The notes under the pieces: generated by a model
Seen by the model: the letters and a program-made list of their open reading frames with translations, nothing else
Databases searched by the model: none
Told to the model about the DNA's origin: nothing
Shown here: piece by piece, positions 1 to 9,993 of the stretch
Position numbering within the stretch: the stretch's first letter is position 1
How the letters are laid out: each line of letters starts with the position of its first letter
DNA from: Theodoxus fluviatilis
Lineage: Eukaryota; Mollusca; Gastropoda; Cycloneritida; Neritidae
Assembly (NCBI GenBank): GCA_034096865.1
Contig: JAWQFJ010000487.1
Location: 75,001 to 139,000 of the forward strand
Direction: 5' to 3'
DNA: 64,000 nt
Translations under genes and position numbers: made by a program

Positions 1-15
1 AACTTATCCAACGCA

Positions 16-1569
16 ATGTTAACTTCACCGGCAACACAACAAAATTCACCTCCTGCCTTTTCAGAAGAAAGCAACGACAGTACATGCAACAAATGCGCCG
101 AATCAATGAAACAACAGCTGTGCTTTGCATGCATAATGGACATGTTCCAAGATCTGAAAGTCCAGACTGACAACAGAAGCAAAGCTCGCTCCCGGTCAAT
201 AGAAGATGATCTCACAACTCTCAGGACTGAAAATGCTGAACTCCGCGGTCTAGTGTCAAACCTGACAGCAAAGCTTGAGACGGTGGACACAAGACTGAAG
301 GAAATCCTGAATGCGCAAAAGAAGAAAAAAAGAGACATGGGTACTACAACTTCTCCAGACTGCAGCAAAACACGCGCTTCTTCTCCTTCAATAACCACCA
401 GCGTCGAACAGCACCCTTCCGAGCCTCAAACAACAAATCTGCCTCAACGCTCCTCCTGTGCCCAACCCAACAGCCTCAAACGCAACGGTACCAATCAGAG
501 TGGGTCTCAGCAGTCTACACCTCACCATGGCAGAGCAGCTACTTTCCATCCAGAGAAGAAGGAGTTCGTGATGTTCCCTAGAACAAAGCCGTCTCAAGAA
601 AACCGGGTTCATTTCCAGCTACCACCATCTGGAAAGATCAGACGACTTCTCGTGGGGAACTCCGATCTCAGACATGTCAGTCGGCGACGACTAGATCCAA
701 CTGGTGCTACTCACATTCGCACCCTCCATGGATCCACAGTCAAAGACTTGATTGGTGCCCTTGGCTTGTGTCACCCTCGAGATGATGTGGCTAGTGTGGT
801 GGTGCACACTGCACCAAGCGAAAGCCCCAGTAACATCGACTCATCCATAAAGGACTATGAGAAGCTAACCTCCCTAATTCGTCGGGTGTTCCCTGAAGCT
901 GCAATAGCACTCACTGCAATCATACCCAGAAGAATGAACACAGTCCAGATGACCTCCTCTCTGAACAAACACCTCCTAGAGATCTGCAAAAAGATAAAGC
1001 TGCGCTTTTGGGCTGCAGATGGAACCATCGACTCTCGTTTGTTTTCAAATGACAGGCACATCAACGAGAGAGGAACTGCAGTCTTACTACGTCAGATCGC
1101 AAGGTTTCTGAGACAGGACCCACCTCCTGCAAGATCCACCGCCATTGCTCATGGGACGGAAAAGAAGAGAACAAAACTGGGACACCAGCAAGCAGAAGAC
1201 ATCTACAATACAGAATTTCCTCCTCTCCCTCGGAAACGGCAGTTGAACCATTCCAGCCCTGCAACACGGCCAGAGCAAATTCATAGCATTCCAAACAGCA
1301 AGGACACTTGTCTGAACAACAACAATGATAAACTAAATGACATAGTACATACAGGTAGAATACAGACAGTCACTGGCTCTAACCTCAACAAGGACGTACT
1401 GCTTACTGTGACGGAGAAGAAACCTCAAAACACCGACACTCAGTGTCCCTGCCAAACACCCCTTAGATGTCAAACAGAAAATGTAGAGGTGCACGCAACT
1501 CAACCTTTGGTTCCTGAGTGCAGAATGCCCGCTACTTCCAGATTGCCCCACCAAACCATCCCTCCATGA
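16..1569 (+). CDS. LINE ORF1 protein with zinc-binding N-terminus and SGNH/esterase-like domain
   Basis: A 517-residue open frame. Residues 24-39 form CxxC-x8-CxxC, a likely zinc-binding knuckle. Residues about 55-100 are charged and heptad-like (a probable coiled coil for ORF1 trimerisation), followed by a low-complexity Ser/Thr/Gln region. Residues about 207-370 look like an SGNH hydrolase fold: the block-I-like LLVGNSDLRH near residue 210 and the late NDRHINERG near residue 346, which would carry the His. The canonical GDS serine box reads GNS, so catalysis is uncertain. ORF1 esterase domains are known from CR1/L2 elements. The last residues (after about 500) probably run through the endonuclease-deletion junction, so the natural C-terminus may differ. 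The start is the first ATG in frame, near the window edge. Confidence 0.75.
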   Translation: MLTSPATQQNSPPAFSEESNDSTCNKCAESMKQQLCFACIMDMFQDLKVQTDNRSKARSRSIEDDLTTLRTENAELRGLVSNLTAKLETVDTRLKEILNAQKKKKRDMGTTTSPDCSKTRASSPSITTSVEQHPSEPQTTNLPQRSSCAQPNSLKRNGTNQSGSQQSTPHHGRAATFHPEKKEFVMFPRTKPSQENRVHFQLPPSGKIRRLLVGNSDLRHVSRRRLDPTGATHIRTLHGSTVKDLIGALGLCHPRDDVASVVVHTAPSESPSNIDSSIKDYEKLTSLIRRVFPEAAIALTAIIPRRMNTVQMTSSLNKHLLEICKKIKLRFWAADGTIDSRLFSNDRHINERGTAVLLRQIARFLRQDPPPARSTAIAHGTEKKRTKLGHQQAEDIYNTEFPPLPRKRQLNHSSPATRPEQIHSIPNSKDTCLNNNNDKLNDIVHTGRIQTVTGSNLNKDVLLTVTEKKPQNTDTQCPCQTPLRCQTENVEVHATQPLVPECRMPATSRLPHQTIPP

Positions 1570-1666
1570 AGTCCAATATCACACCGATCCAAACTGTGCA
1601 CTTCAGCTTTGGTACAACATATTTCTAGGAGTAATTAACAAACACGTTCCGATCAGACGAAAACGC

Positions 1667-3586
1667 GTGCGTCATCCAACGCTGCCACCATGGTTAACCA
1701 AGGAAGTAATGCAAGCAATGTCCCTCAGAGATAAACACAGGAAAAGCAATGATTTCGTTGCATACAAAAAACAAAGAAATGCAGTTAAAAGCTTAGTGAG
1801 GAAAGCAAAGAAAGAATATTTTCAGAAACTTATAACTGATAACAAAAACATCACCTCAGTATGGAACGCCATAAATACCTTTACCAAACGAAACGGAGCT
1901 AAAGCTCCCTCATCATACCCATCCGATGATGTTAATGACTGCAATAATCACTTCCTCTCTGTGGCTGAAAAGTTATTCCCTCGCGATAGCAACCATAATT
2001 TCCTATCTGAAACAGCATATCTCCAAGAATTCTGCCAGGAGAGACTATTGTCTTCATTGGAATTTGAGATTCCTCTTCTTGCTGTTCATGAAGTTGGCAG
2101 ATTTATTGAAAAACTCAACTCAAAAACAACAGGACCTGATGGCATCAATAGCTTTCTTCTCAAACTCTCTCTTCCATATGTAATCGACTCGCTCACATAC
2201 ATATACAATTTGTGCATTATCAAGCAAAACTTCCCAGATGAATGGAAAAAAGCTAAAGTTATCCCTCTACCAAAAGTGAAAACTCCCACAAGTCTAGATG
2301 ACTTCCGACCCATATCAGTTCTATCAATTTTATCAAAACCAATTGAAAAGCACGTTCACAAACATCTGTTGGCATTTCTTGATCGGCACAGTCTTCTACA
2401 CCCCCTTCAATCGGGCTTCCGACCAAAACATTCCTGCCATACTGCATTATCCCACCTGATTGACACCTGGCTGCACGCCATTAACACCTCGAAAGTTATA
2501 GGATCTGTCTTCCTAGATTTCAGAAAAGCTTTTGACATGGTACATCACGACATACTATTGGATAAACTGACTCTTTATTTTCATGGTCACACGACTGTGA
2601 AGTTTTTTCAGTCATTCCTGGATAATCGACAACAATGTGTCCAATTCGATGGGCACGTTTCCAAGTATGGTATTCTAAAAGCCGGTGTCCCACAGGGATC
2701 TGTACTAGGCCCCCTTTTATTCTGCTTATTCATAAATGACCTACCCTTGCATATCACAGATAGAAAGGTCTCATGTAACATGTTTGCAGATGATACAACG
2801 CTGTCTACCGCGGACAGCTCAATCGAAACTGTGGCAGATAAACTCCAAAAGAGTCTTGATGAAATATGTTGCTGGTGTCTTTCAAATCATATGGTCCTCA
2901 ACCCGTCCAAAACCAAGTATATGGTGATAACCACAAGGCAAAAACATCAACTACATCCTTTGTCACTCCCACTCTCACTTGATGCAGAGCCGATAGAAAA
3001 GGTGAAAGAACACAAAGTGCTTGGGGTGATGATTGACGAACAGTTAGACTGGAATTCACACATAAATCTGATGTGCAAAAAGATTTCAAGCAATCTCTTT
3101 CTACTGTCAAAGCTGAGGCACTTTGTAGACACGGAAACCTGCAAAATCTTTTTCAGTGCCCACATCGTATCACACATCAATTACGCATCAACATTGTGGG
3201 ATAACTGTAGTGAAGCTAATTTGAAGAGAGTTAATTCACTTTACAGAAGAGCTTCTAAGCTTATGGTCCCAAATAAATCTCTCAGCACTGAAAAGAAAAT
3301 GGAAATGCTTGACATTTTGCCTCTCCATAAGCATCTGCAGCTCAATAAGTGTGTGCTTGTGAAAAAGGTAAAAGATGGCCGAACACCAGAATATCTAACC
3401 AAACTATTTGAGCAGTCATCATTCAGAGGACGTGACAAATTTCTCCTGCCTCAGCCTCGCATCGATTTGTTCAAATCGAGCCTATCTTACTCTGGGGCTG
3501 CTCTGTGGAATACACTGCCTGATGACATAAAATGTATCAAGTACAGGGTGACACAAAAAAAACAGAGCTCACTAAAAGTCTTATAA
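1667..3586 (+). pseudogene. LINE ORF2 reverse transcriptase, endonuclease deleted, 3' end interrupted by mariner
   Basis: Non-LTR reverse transcriptase. Visible RT motifs: TGPDGI (block 1), FRPISVLSILSKPIEK (block 2), QSGFRPKHSC, the first catalytic Asp in FLDFRKAFDMVHHD, AGVPQGSVLGPLLF, and the active-site FADDTTL. The thumb and C-terminal region continue to ALWNTLPDDIKCIKY. The frame is open upstream of 1667 to about 1520, reading HVPIRRKRV, so the original start lies in the deleted endonuclease. From 3544 on the translation is mariner inverted repeat, not RT; the true C-terminus resumes at 4937. The catalytic residues look intact, so this was probably functional before the deletion and insertion. 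Confidence 0.88.
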
Positions 3587-4936
3587 CTCCTGAAATTTTA
3601 TTAAGTTTGAAACAAAAATTCTATGGAATTATGTACAACCTATGTAGCCAACATCTGCAAAGTCTCAATGCTATACAACAAAAACTCTTTGTTCTACAGC
3701 CGCTCAAAGATATGTTCCAGATGCCCGCCCCGGCGCTGCAAGCAGACTTGGATTCGCCTGGCAAAGTTCTCAATGACCCTCCTGCACTCCTCTCTCGGGA
3801 TGGCTCTGATGGCTGCTGTGATGGCTGCTTTGAGGTCAGGGATGGTCTGGGGGTTGTGCTCATACACCCTGTCCTTGAGGTAACCCCACAGGTAGAAGTC
3901 TGGGGGGTTCAGGTCTGGTGAGTGCGGTGACCACTCCGGGTGGCACCTGCGGCTGATGAGTCGGTCCTCGAAGCGCTGCTGCAGCCACTCCAGGGATTCA
4001 TTGGAGGTGTGAGGGGTGGCTCCGTCCTGTTGAAACCACTGGAGGGCTCTGTCAATGCCTCTACGTCGGCCAAGTGCTACCCAGAACTTGCGCAGGACCT
4101 GGATGTAGCGCTCCGTGTTCACAGTCAAGGACCGCTCGTCATCGTCCTCAAACCAGAATGGCCCGATAATGCCATGAGTTGAAATGGCCACCCAGGCAGT
4201 ACACTTGACAGAGTGCAAGGGCCTTTGCAGGCAGTGGTCAGGGGGTGTGCTGCCCCAGAAGATGTTATTCTTAGAGTTAACGTGCCCAGACAGCAGAAAG
4301 TGGGCCTCGTCTGAAAACCACATGTTGTCGAGAAAGTCGGGTTCATCGTCAATCTTGTCTGAAAACCACTGGCACATGGTGACTCGCTTCCTCATGTCGT
4401 CAGCTGTGAGCTTGTGCTTGATTTGAATCCTGTAGGGATACAGATGGAGATCTGAGATCAAAATTCTTCTTACAGACTCCCGGTTGATGCCAAGCTCTTG
4501 ACTTCGCCGACGCACAGACTTGCTTGGGCTGCGGACAACAGAGTCTCTGACTGCAGCAACATTGTCTTGTGTCCGTGCTGATTTTGGTCGCCCAGAGTGT
4601 GATTGTCTGTTTTTGTCTTTTGCATTGAGGTTATTCACAGCCCCATGGGTTCTGAACTTTTTAACCCATCCGCAGATCACTGAGCTGACAGGAAATTCAC
4701 GACAATTAAAATGGTCTTTGAATCGCAATTGCGTTTCCCGGAAAGACTTCAGCCGAAAATATGTCTCAACTGCAAATGTCTTTTGCTCTGTAGTCCAAGG
4801 CATCTCGAAGCTCACACGTGGTAGACTCTTAGATCAATCCGTCTTCTTAATGAATCTGAAACAAATAACAGAATTACTTGAATATTGCGGAAATTATTCA
4901 ACTTTTTATGAGCTCTGTTTTTTTTGTGTCACCCTG
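3544..4936 (-). mobile_element. Full-length Tc1/mariner element (DD41D type)
   Basis: The element is 1393 bp, bounded by TA on each side (3542-3543 and 4937-4938). Terminal inverted repeats begin CAGGGTGACACAAAAAAAAC and match perfectly for 28 bp (3544-3571 against 4909-4936), with weaker similarity for about 7 more bases. It carries a single uninterrupted transposase on the minus strand. Perfect ends, an intact frame and a clean TA duplication point to a recent insertion. Confidence 0.95.
3694..4815 (-). CDS. Mariner transposase, DD41D
   Basis: A 373-residue transposase that would cut and paste the surrounding element. The N-terminus (about 1-60) is helix-turn-helix-like; GRPKSAR at 75-81 resembles the GRPR/AT-hook-like linker between the two DNA-binding subdomains; a second HTH lies around 85-125. 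The catalytic triad is Asp169 (MWFSDEAHF), Asp264 (WFQQDGATPHT) and Asp306 (SPDLNPPDFYLWG). I count 41 residues between the second and third Asp, so it is DD41D rather than the classic mariner DD34D or Tc1 DD34E. There are no stops or frameshifts and the length is normal for the family. The start ATG lies 121 bp inside the right inverted repeat. It could be active; expression is not known. Confidence 0.93.
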   Translation of the reverse strand: MSFEMPWTTEQKTFAVETYFRLKSFRETQLRFKDHFNCREFPVSSVICGWVKKFRTHGAVNNLNAKDKNRQSHSGRPKSARTQDNVAAVRDSVVRSPSKSVRRRSQELGINRESVRRILISDLHLYPYRIQIKHKLTADDMRKRVTMCQWFSDKIDDEPDFLDNMWFSDEAHFLLSGHVNSKNNIFWGSTPPDHCLQRPLHSVKCTAWVAISTHGIIGPFWFEDDDERSLTVNTERYIQVLRKFWVALGRRRGIDRALQWFQQDGATPHTSNESLEWLQQRFEDRLISRRCHPEWSPHSPDLNPPDFYLWGYLKDRVYEHNPQTIPDLKAAITAAIRAIPREECRRVIENFARRIQVCLQRRGGHLEHIFERL

Positions 4937-4996
4937 TATTTGCCTATGTTCAAAGACAAAATTCGCACTATTCTCAGGCATCATCCTATGACTTAG
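4937..4996 (+). pseudogene. Displaced C-terminal 20 codons of the LINE reverse transcriptase
   Basis: Reading on from the TA target duplication, the frame gives LPMFKDKIRTILRHHPMT and a stop. Joined conceptually to the flank at 3543 this continues the usual CR1/L2 ending (DDIK-x-hydrophobic-FK-x-x-I). This shows that the mariner entered an ORF2 that was still open at its 3' end. Confidence 0.85.
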
Positions 4997-5332
4997 TTTT
5001 CCACGCTTTCATCCGACATCTAGGCAGTGGAATGGCTAAGTGTGCATTCTATATTGTCCATTTTTCACATGCTTACTTCAGGCTGAACTATTGGAGGGGC
5101 TCCGGCTGATTGGGGGTGGGGAAGTAGGGGAGGGAGGAGTGTACATCAAAAGGCTTTGGCCTACATGTATGTTATTTGTTTTTAACATTTGGATGTTTAG
5201 AAAAATTGTTTTTTATGTATATGTCATTGTAGTTACTTCAAGTTCCATATTTGAATTTTGCTTCTCTGGTACACTATCTACCCATTTTAGTATGCTTAAG
5301 AAATTGTACATGTGTAATTCTTGCGATAATTA

Positions 5333-5410
<78 letters not shown>

Positions 5411-5454
5411 CCTCTTCTCTCTCTCTCTCCTCTTCTCCATACTCTCTTCCCTTC

Positions 5455-5505
<51 letters not shown>

Positions 5506-5605
5506 TACCACACTTGAATATTTTGCCTCAAGGGCTGAATGTAAGAAAGGCACTACTGCCTAATTCACTACCCTTGTAAAATAAAGTTCGTTCGTTCGTT
5601 CGTTT

Positions 5606-5609
<4 letters not shown>
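4997..5609 (+). other. LINE 3' untranslated region and GTTC-repeat tail
   Basis: Non-coding after the RT stop. It contains a (CT)n block with a poly(C) interruption (5334-5504) and ends with AATAAAG-like sequence followed by about six copies of GTTC/GTTT (5586-5609). A short tandem tail at the 3' end is usual for CR1/L2 elements, and it marks the insertion boundary. Confidence 0.65.
5334..5504. repeat. (CT)n microsatellite with poly(C) core
   Basis: Near-pure CT dinucleotides, a C run of about 25 at 5458-5482, then CT again. It lies inside the LINE 3' region. Confidence 0.95.
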
Positions 5610-5642
<33 letters not shown>

Positions 5643-5794
5643 TGGGTGTATGTGTATGTGTGTGCACGCGCGCGCGCGTAAGCGTGCGTGTATATGTTTG
5701 TGTGTTTGCTTGTGTGTCCTGGTAGCTCTTAATCTCCACTGCAGTCGGAGTAAATTCGGAAAAAGGAATGGACAAACGAATAGAATTCACCAAA

Positions 5795-5983
5795 GGATGG
5801 ATGGAAGGATGGAGGGATGGATGGAGGGAGGGAGGGAGGGAGGGAGAGAGGGAGAGATGCAGGGAGGGAGAGATGCCAGGAGGGAGGGATGCCAGGAGAG
5901 AGGGATGCCAGGAGAGAGGGATGCCAGGAGAGAGGGATGCCAAGAGAGGGAGGGAGGGAGGGATGGAGGGATACATGGATGGA
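5795..5983. repeat. (GGGA/GGAT)n with a 17-bp minisatellite
   Basis: Purine-rich tetranucleotides surround about five copies of a 17-bp unit containing GGGATGCCAGGAGAGA (5870-5945). It adjoins the 3' end of the SINE-like copy at 5984, so it probably grew from that element's ATCC-type tail read on the other strand. Confidence 0.85.
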
Positions 5984-6130
5984 ATTACACGGCCAATCAG
6001 TCTGTGTAGGCTGTGTAAAGCCATTGAGCATGAAGACCACTAAAATAGTTTAGAGTAAATGCTAATCAAGTCACGATGTGCCTATCTATTCTTCTCTGGT
6101 AAATCGTGTGGAGAGACGCAGTGAGTCTAT
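5984..6130 (-). mobile_element. SINE-like / LINE-tail dispersed repeat, copy 1
   Basis: Its reverse complement aligns along most of its length with 33570-33749 and 6360-6505. Shared blocks on the element's own strand are a GTGACTTGAT-like block, TTTACTCTAAAC, TGCTCAATGGC, AGCCTACACAG and GGCCGT followed by ATCC repeats. I see no good tRNA-type promoter, so it may be the 3' end of a LINE or a LINE-dependent SINE. Confidence 0.65.
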
Positions 6131-6359
6131 TCTGACCCCGACCCGCAGGGGGCACAGGCCGGAATTAGACTATTAATTCAGCGACTCTGGCATACGTAAG
6201 TCTATTCACACTTCGCTTTTCTCTGCCAGATAGCTTTTCCCATTGGTCCACCTAATAATGTTCTGGCACATAGTGGCTGCAAAAAAAAGGTAGGTGTGTG
6301 TGTGTGTTTAGTTGACATATGTCTGAAGAAAGTGTACACATTAAAGTCAAAATTGTCAA

Positions 6360-6505
6360 AGTTCCCATTTCCCTGTGGATTGGAGGTAGGAAAAGATGCA
6401 AATAACTTGGGAACTCGTGACTAGATTTGCTCTTACTCTAATAAGTTTTTCCAGTTATTTTCGAGATCAACAGCGTTACATAGCCTACAAAGGCCGACAG
6501 GCTTG
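6360..6505 (+). mobile_element. SINE-like dispersed repeat, copy 2
   Basis: Shares GCAAATAACT, CGTGACT-GATTT, TTACTCTAA and CATAGCCTACA-AGGC with the copies at 5984-6130 (inverted) and 33570-33749. The last bases run directly into the GAA tract at 6506, as expected for a simple-repeat tail. Confidence 0.6.
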
Positions 6506-6945
6506 GAAGAAGAAGAAGAAGAAGAAGAAGAAGAAGAAGAAGAAGAAGAAGAAGAAGAAGAAGAAGAAGAAGAGGAGGAGGAGGAAGAGGAGGAGGAGGA
6601 GGAGGAGGAGGAGGAGGAGGAGGAGGAGGAGGAGGAGGAGGAGGAGGAGGAGGAGGACGAGGACGAGGACGAGGACGAGGAGGACGAGGAGGACGAGGAG
6701 GACGAGGAGGAGGACGAGGAGGACGAGGACGAGGACGAGGAGGACGAGGACGAGGACGAGGAGGAGGAGGAAGACGAGGACGAGGACGAGGAGGAGGACG
6801 AGAACGAGAACGAGGAGGAGGACGAGGAGGAGAGGGAGGAGGAGGAGAAGAAGGAGGAGGAGGAGGAGGAGGAGGAGGAGGAGGAGGAGGAGGAGGAGGA
6901 GGAGGAGGAGGAGGAGGAGAAGAAGAACAAGAAGAACAACAACAC
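6506..6945. repeat. Long GAA/GAG/GAC triplet tract
   Basis: About 440 bp of strand-asymmetric purine-rich triplets: GAA, then GAG, then mixed GAC/GAG, then GAG and GAAC. Every reading frame gives a homopolymer-like translation (Glu/Asp, Arg/Thr, Lys/Arg, Ser, Pro or Leu), so none is taken as a gene. Confidence 0.97.
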
Positions 6946-7575
6946 TGCATCCAATCATTATTTCATTTCAAAATTCTCAAAGCAGAGCACATCTCATCAT
7001 TGCTGAACTTTGTTCAGCCGTCATTAGCATATTCTGTCCGCCCCACACTGACACAATTTACCGGTTTCTCTCCAGACCACAAGCTGGTCGCTCCGTCATC
7101 ATGCCATCCCTCGGTGCTGCTGCGGCTGTCTTCCTGACTTCCCATCACGTAAGTACTGAGTGTCTTCAGTCACATTTTTAGTCCCTACGTTCAGTGGAGT
7201 TAGAAAAAAGCAACGTCTTTCAATAAAATTTGTCAAATCAACGACTGGATTGTGAGTGCGCACTCGTGCTCGTGCGAGTGCGTGTTGTCTGTGCCCGAGT
7301 GTGGCAATTCTTCCTTTACTCTTTATAAGCCAGCTTTCGCTCGAGGTGGTTGTGCTGTACCTTCACCCCGTGTCTGATGAAGGCTTTTAAGTAGAATATT
7401 TCCAAGCTGGTGTGTCCAGCAAGTCGATGTGGCTTTAGTTGCTGTTTCGTTGAGTTGTTTTTCCGTTTCATCTCTCGTCCCATGTTTACCTTTTAGCCAG
7501 TTGTGTTCCGCTTGAGTTTAAGAATCTGTTCTGCCATGAGTGAGAAAGTCATCCTCAGTTTCTGTCCTTTTACTT

Positions 7576-7711
7576 TTCTCCCTCCCTCCCTCCCTGCTTT
7601 CCCTACCTCCCTTCCTCCCTCCCTTCCCTCCCCTCCTCTCTCCCTCCCTTCCTGCCTTTCCTCCTTCCCTCTCTCCCTCCCTTCCTGCCTTCGTCCCTCC
7701 CTCTCTCCTTT
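7576..7711. repeat. Imperfect (CCCT)n / (CTTC)n tract
   Basis: Pyrimidine-rich tetranucleotide repeat with phase shifts. No gene is seen between 6950 and 8540. Confidence 0.9.
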
Positions 7712-8106
7712 TTTTATTTGACACTTCTCACTTTATTAGGCTATTGGGTAAGATTCGAATTGGCTGACATTTCCCTTGTAATGAATGGACTTTATATTTT
7801 AACTAACACTGATTAGACTTCGATGTGTACGAAACTAAAACGAAATATTACCTACAGATTTTGTGTTCGTGTTTCATAATTAAAAAATTGTACGATGCTG
7901 CGCAAACATAAGTCTCGGCAACCAGTTGATAAGTACGTAAGTCATTTTATAGTTGGTAACTTTGCAAATGATAGGATTTCCAGGGAACCGAGGGGGAAAA
8001 TGCACCATATAGTTCCCCTAAGCGCACCCAAAATTTCAACAAACTATTATGGACACACTTAATAGATATTCCTAAAATATGCTTTTGAACTTCAGATGGC
8101 TGTAAC

Positions 8107-8296
8107 GCCAAATTCTTCTTTTTTTCTTTTCTCCCCCTTCTTCTCTCTCTTTCTCTTTTTCGTTTTTTTTTTCTCTCTCTTTTTTCTTTCTCTCTATTTC
8201 TTTTTTTTCTTCACTCTCCTCTCTCTCCAGTTCTTCTCTCTCTCTCCTGCTCTCTCTCCAATTCTTCCCCTTCTCTCTCTCTCTCTCTCTTTCTCA

Positions 8297-8346
<50 letters not shown>

Positions 8347-8356
8347 CTCTCACACA

Positions 8357-8409
<53 letters not shown>

Positions 8410-8465
8410 TCACACACGCACGCACGCACGCGCAAACACACACTCACACTCACCCACACTCACTC
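8107..8465. repeat. T/C-rich stretch followed by (CA)n
   Basis: 8107-8296 is TTTC/CTCT-rich; 8297-8465 is CA repeats with CACT and CACG variants. Confidence 0.95.
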
Positions 8466-8543
8466 ACACTCACACACAATTTACATACACTTACCTATGT
8501 ACATTTTGCAGTACCCGTAGAACTCGCTAGTACGTACTAGAAT

Positions 8544-9042
8544 CAAAGATTATAGGTTACACAAAGATAGCTCATGCCGAGCTTTTGCTCTTCAAAGTTA
8601 CAAGACGCCAAACATAGCGGATGGTAGTAGGAGTGAATCAAGGAAAGTGTACTCACACCGCTTAGTGACAAGACGGCGAAGAAAGCTGCCTGCTGATTGG
8701 AGGATTCTATTCAGGGAACCAACCAGAGGACTGCTTTCGTGTAGATATGGCGTATATGTCTACTCTTTGGGCAATTCAATGGCGGCAGCTCTCTCCAGTT
8801 CGCGCAGAAAAAGCTATATTTTGGGATACTAGAAACCCATCCGAAGAAAATGTAAGCCCTGAACAGCATTAATTTATCAAAGCTGTATGTTGAATGCATC
8901 AAAATGTATTGAAAGGTCCTACTTTTTAACAATCGAATGCAGGTCACAGGGCAACGCTTGATCCATCCGCTTGGGGCGCAACGTGTCTCGATCCTCACGA
9001 CAATGCGCTAATGAACTATCTTTGTGTAACCTATAATCTTTG
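8544..9042. mobile_element. 499-bp non-autonomous DNA transposon with 27-bp perfect TIRs
   Basis: The left end (8544-8570, beginning CAAAGATTATAGGTTACACA) is the exact reverse complement of 9016-9042. Both sides are followed by the 7-bp direct repeat CTAGAAT (8537-8543 and 9043-9049), as expected of a target site duplication. There is no credible coding frame inside. A 7-bp duplication does not point clearly to one superfamily; P-like elements (7-8 bp) are one candidate. Confidence 0.88.
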
Positions 9043-9059
9043 CTAGAATGGGGCGCGTT

Positions 9060-9560
9060 TGTATGGCAAAAAATCTCACGATTCTACCTAAATGGCTAGT
9101 CGAGGGCGAGTGAGACGCTCCTACAGCTAGAAAAACGGCCAATCATCTCGCAAGGCGGAAGAACATGGCTGCGTCCTGGCGCCAGAGTCGGTGAAGAAGT
9201 TGCCGATAGACAAAATAACTGACGATTCAGATATCACATCAGTTTTTCACTTCATAGAACACACCAATTGATGGAGCTCCGGACCTCCCTCGGCCTCCCG
9301 CCTTCACGGCGAGTGCGTCCTTATGAGCGAGGAACGTAGGCAACGCCTAGCCCTCGCGATTCTCTCGAGATTTCGGTCCAAATAAACACGCCCACAAACT
9401 GGCCGTAGTGGGAAGCAACGTCACGTGACACTTCAAAAGCAACGCCGAATCACTATGTGATGTTTCTAAGCAACGGCCGTGTGTAGGGGGTTGCCTTGTA
9501 GCTGGAAACTTCGATCACGTTCTCGCATTTTCCCGCTTATTACCACGCGATCTATCGTCA
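9060..9560. promoter_or_regulatory. CpG-rich, promoter-like block
   Basis: The stretch is rich in CG dinucleotides compared with its flanks. It contains GTCACGTGAC at 9420-9429 (a palindromic E-box extended as in CLEAR/USF sites), several (A/G)GCAAC half sites near 9338, 9415, 9440 and 9470 plus a GTTGCC near 9490 (RFX X-box-like half sites), and AACATGGCTGCG near 9162 (YY1-like). No exon of a gene is recognised on either side, so the function is inference. It could equally be the CpG-rich end of a transposon. Confidence 0.3.
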
Positions 9561-9655
9561 GCCAGTGTGTTTGTCGTCAGGTGCATGCAGGATAGGATTT
9601 ATCAAGCGGTCCAAAAATCAGGGGGTAATGTGGAAAGCGTTTCGAGCCCATATAT

Positions 9656-9700
9656 CATTATTATTGTTATCATTATCATTACTATTAATGATAATAATTG

Positions 9701-9790
<90 letters not shown>

Positions 9791-9952
9791 GGATGAGGAG
9801 GAGGAGGAGGAGGAGGAGGAGGAGGAGGAGGAGGAGGAGGAGGAGGAGGAGGAGGAGGAGGAGGAGGAGAAGGAGGAGGAGGAGGAAGAGAAGAATAAAT
9901 TAATCCATCATCCATCAATCGTCATCAGTCATGATTATCACTATCAATGTCG

Positions 9953-9993
<41 letters not shown>

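Larger units (their letters stand above)
1..5609 (+). mobile_element. CR1/L2-type non-LTR retrotransposon, internally deleted and split by a mariner
   Basis: The element is cut by the left window edge and runs through ORF1 (16-1569), a reverse-transcriptase frame (to 4996 across a mariner insertion), a 3' untranslated region and an (GTTC)n tail at about 5586-5609. The endonuclease domain expected between ORF1 and RT is absent: ORF1 text passes into the post-endonuclease linker (motif HVPIRRKRV just before 1667) with no room for the roughly 220 residues of an AP-type endonuclease. ORF1 with an esterase-like domain and the RT C-terminal motif ALWNTLPDDIK are typical of the CR1/L2 group. Exact clade assignment is inference. 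The element is non-autonomous as it stands because it lacks its endonuclease. Confidence 0.85.

Noticed and set aside
4520..4996. 158-codon plus-strand frame across the mariner right end
   Set aside because: It is antisense to the transposase. Only its last 20 codons are meaningful, as the displaced RT C-terminus.
6433..7181. Long open frames of poly-Glu/Asp, poly-Arg, poly-Ser, poly-Pro or poly-Leu
   Set aside because: All frames on both strands are open because the DNA is a triplet repeat. Likewise at 9565-10404 and 10765-11206.
7366..7395. Hammerhead-like CTGATGA motif
   Set aside because: No stem II pairs convincingly and the GAAA is replaced by AGAATA, so it is not supported.
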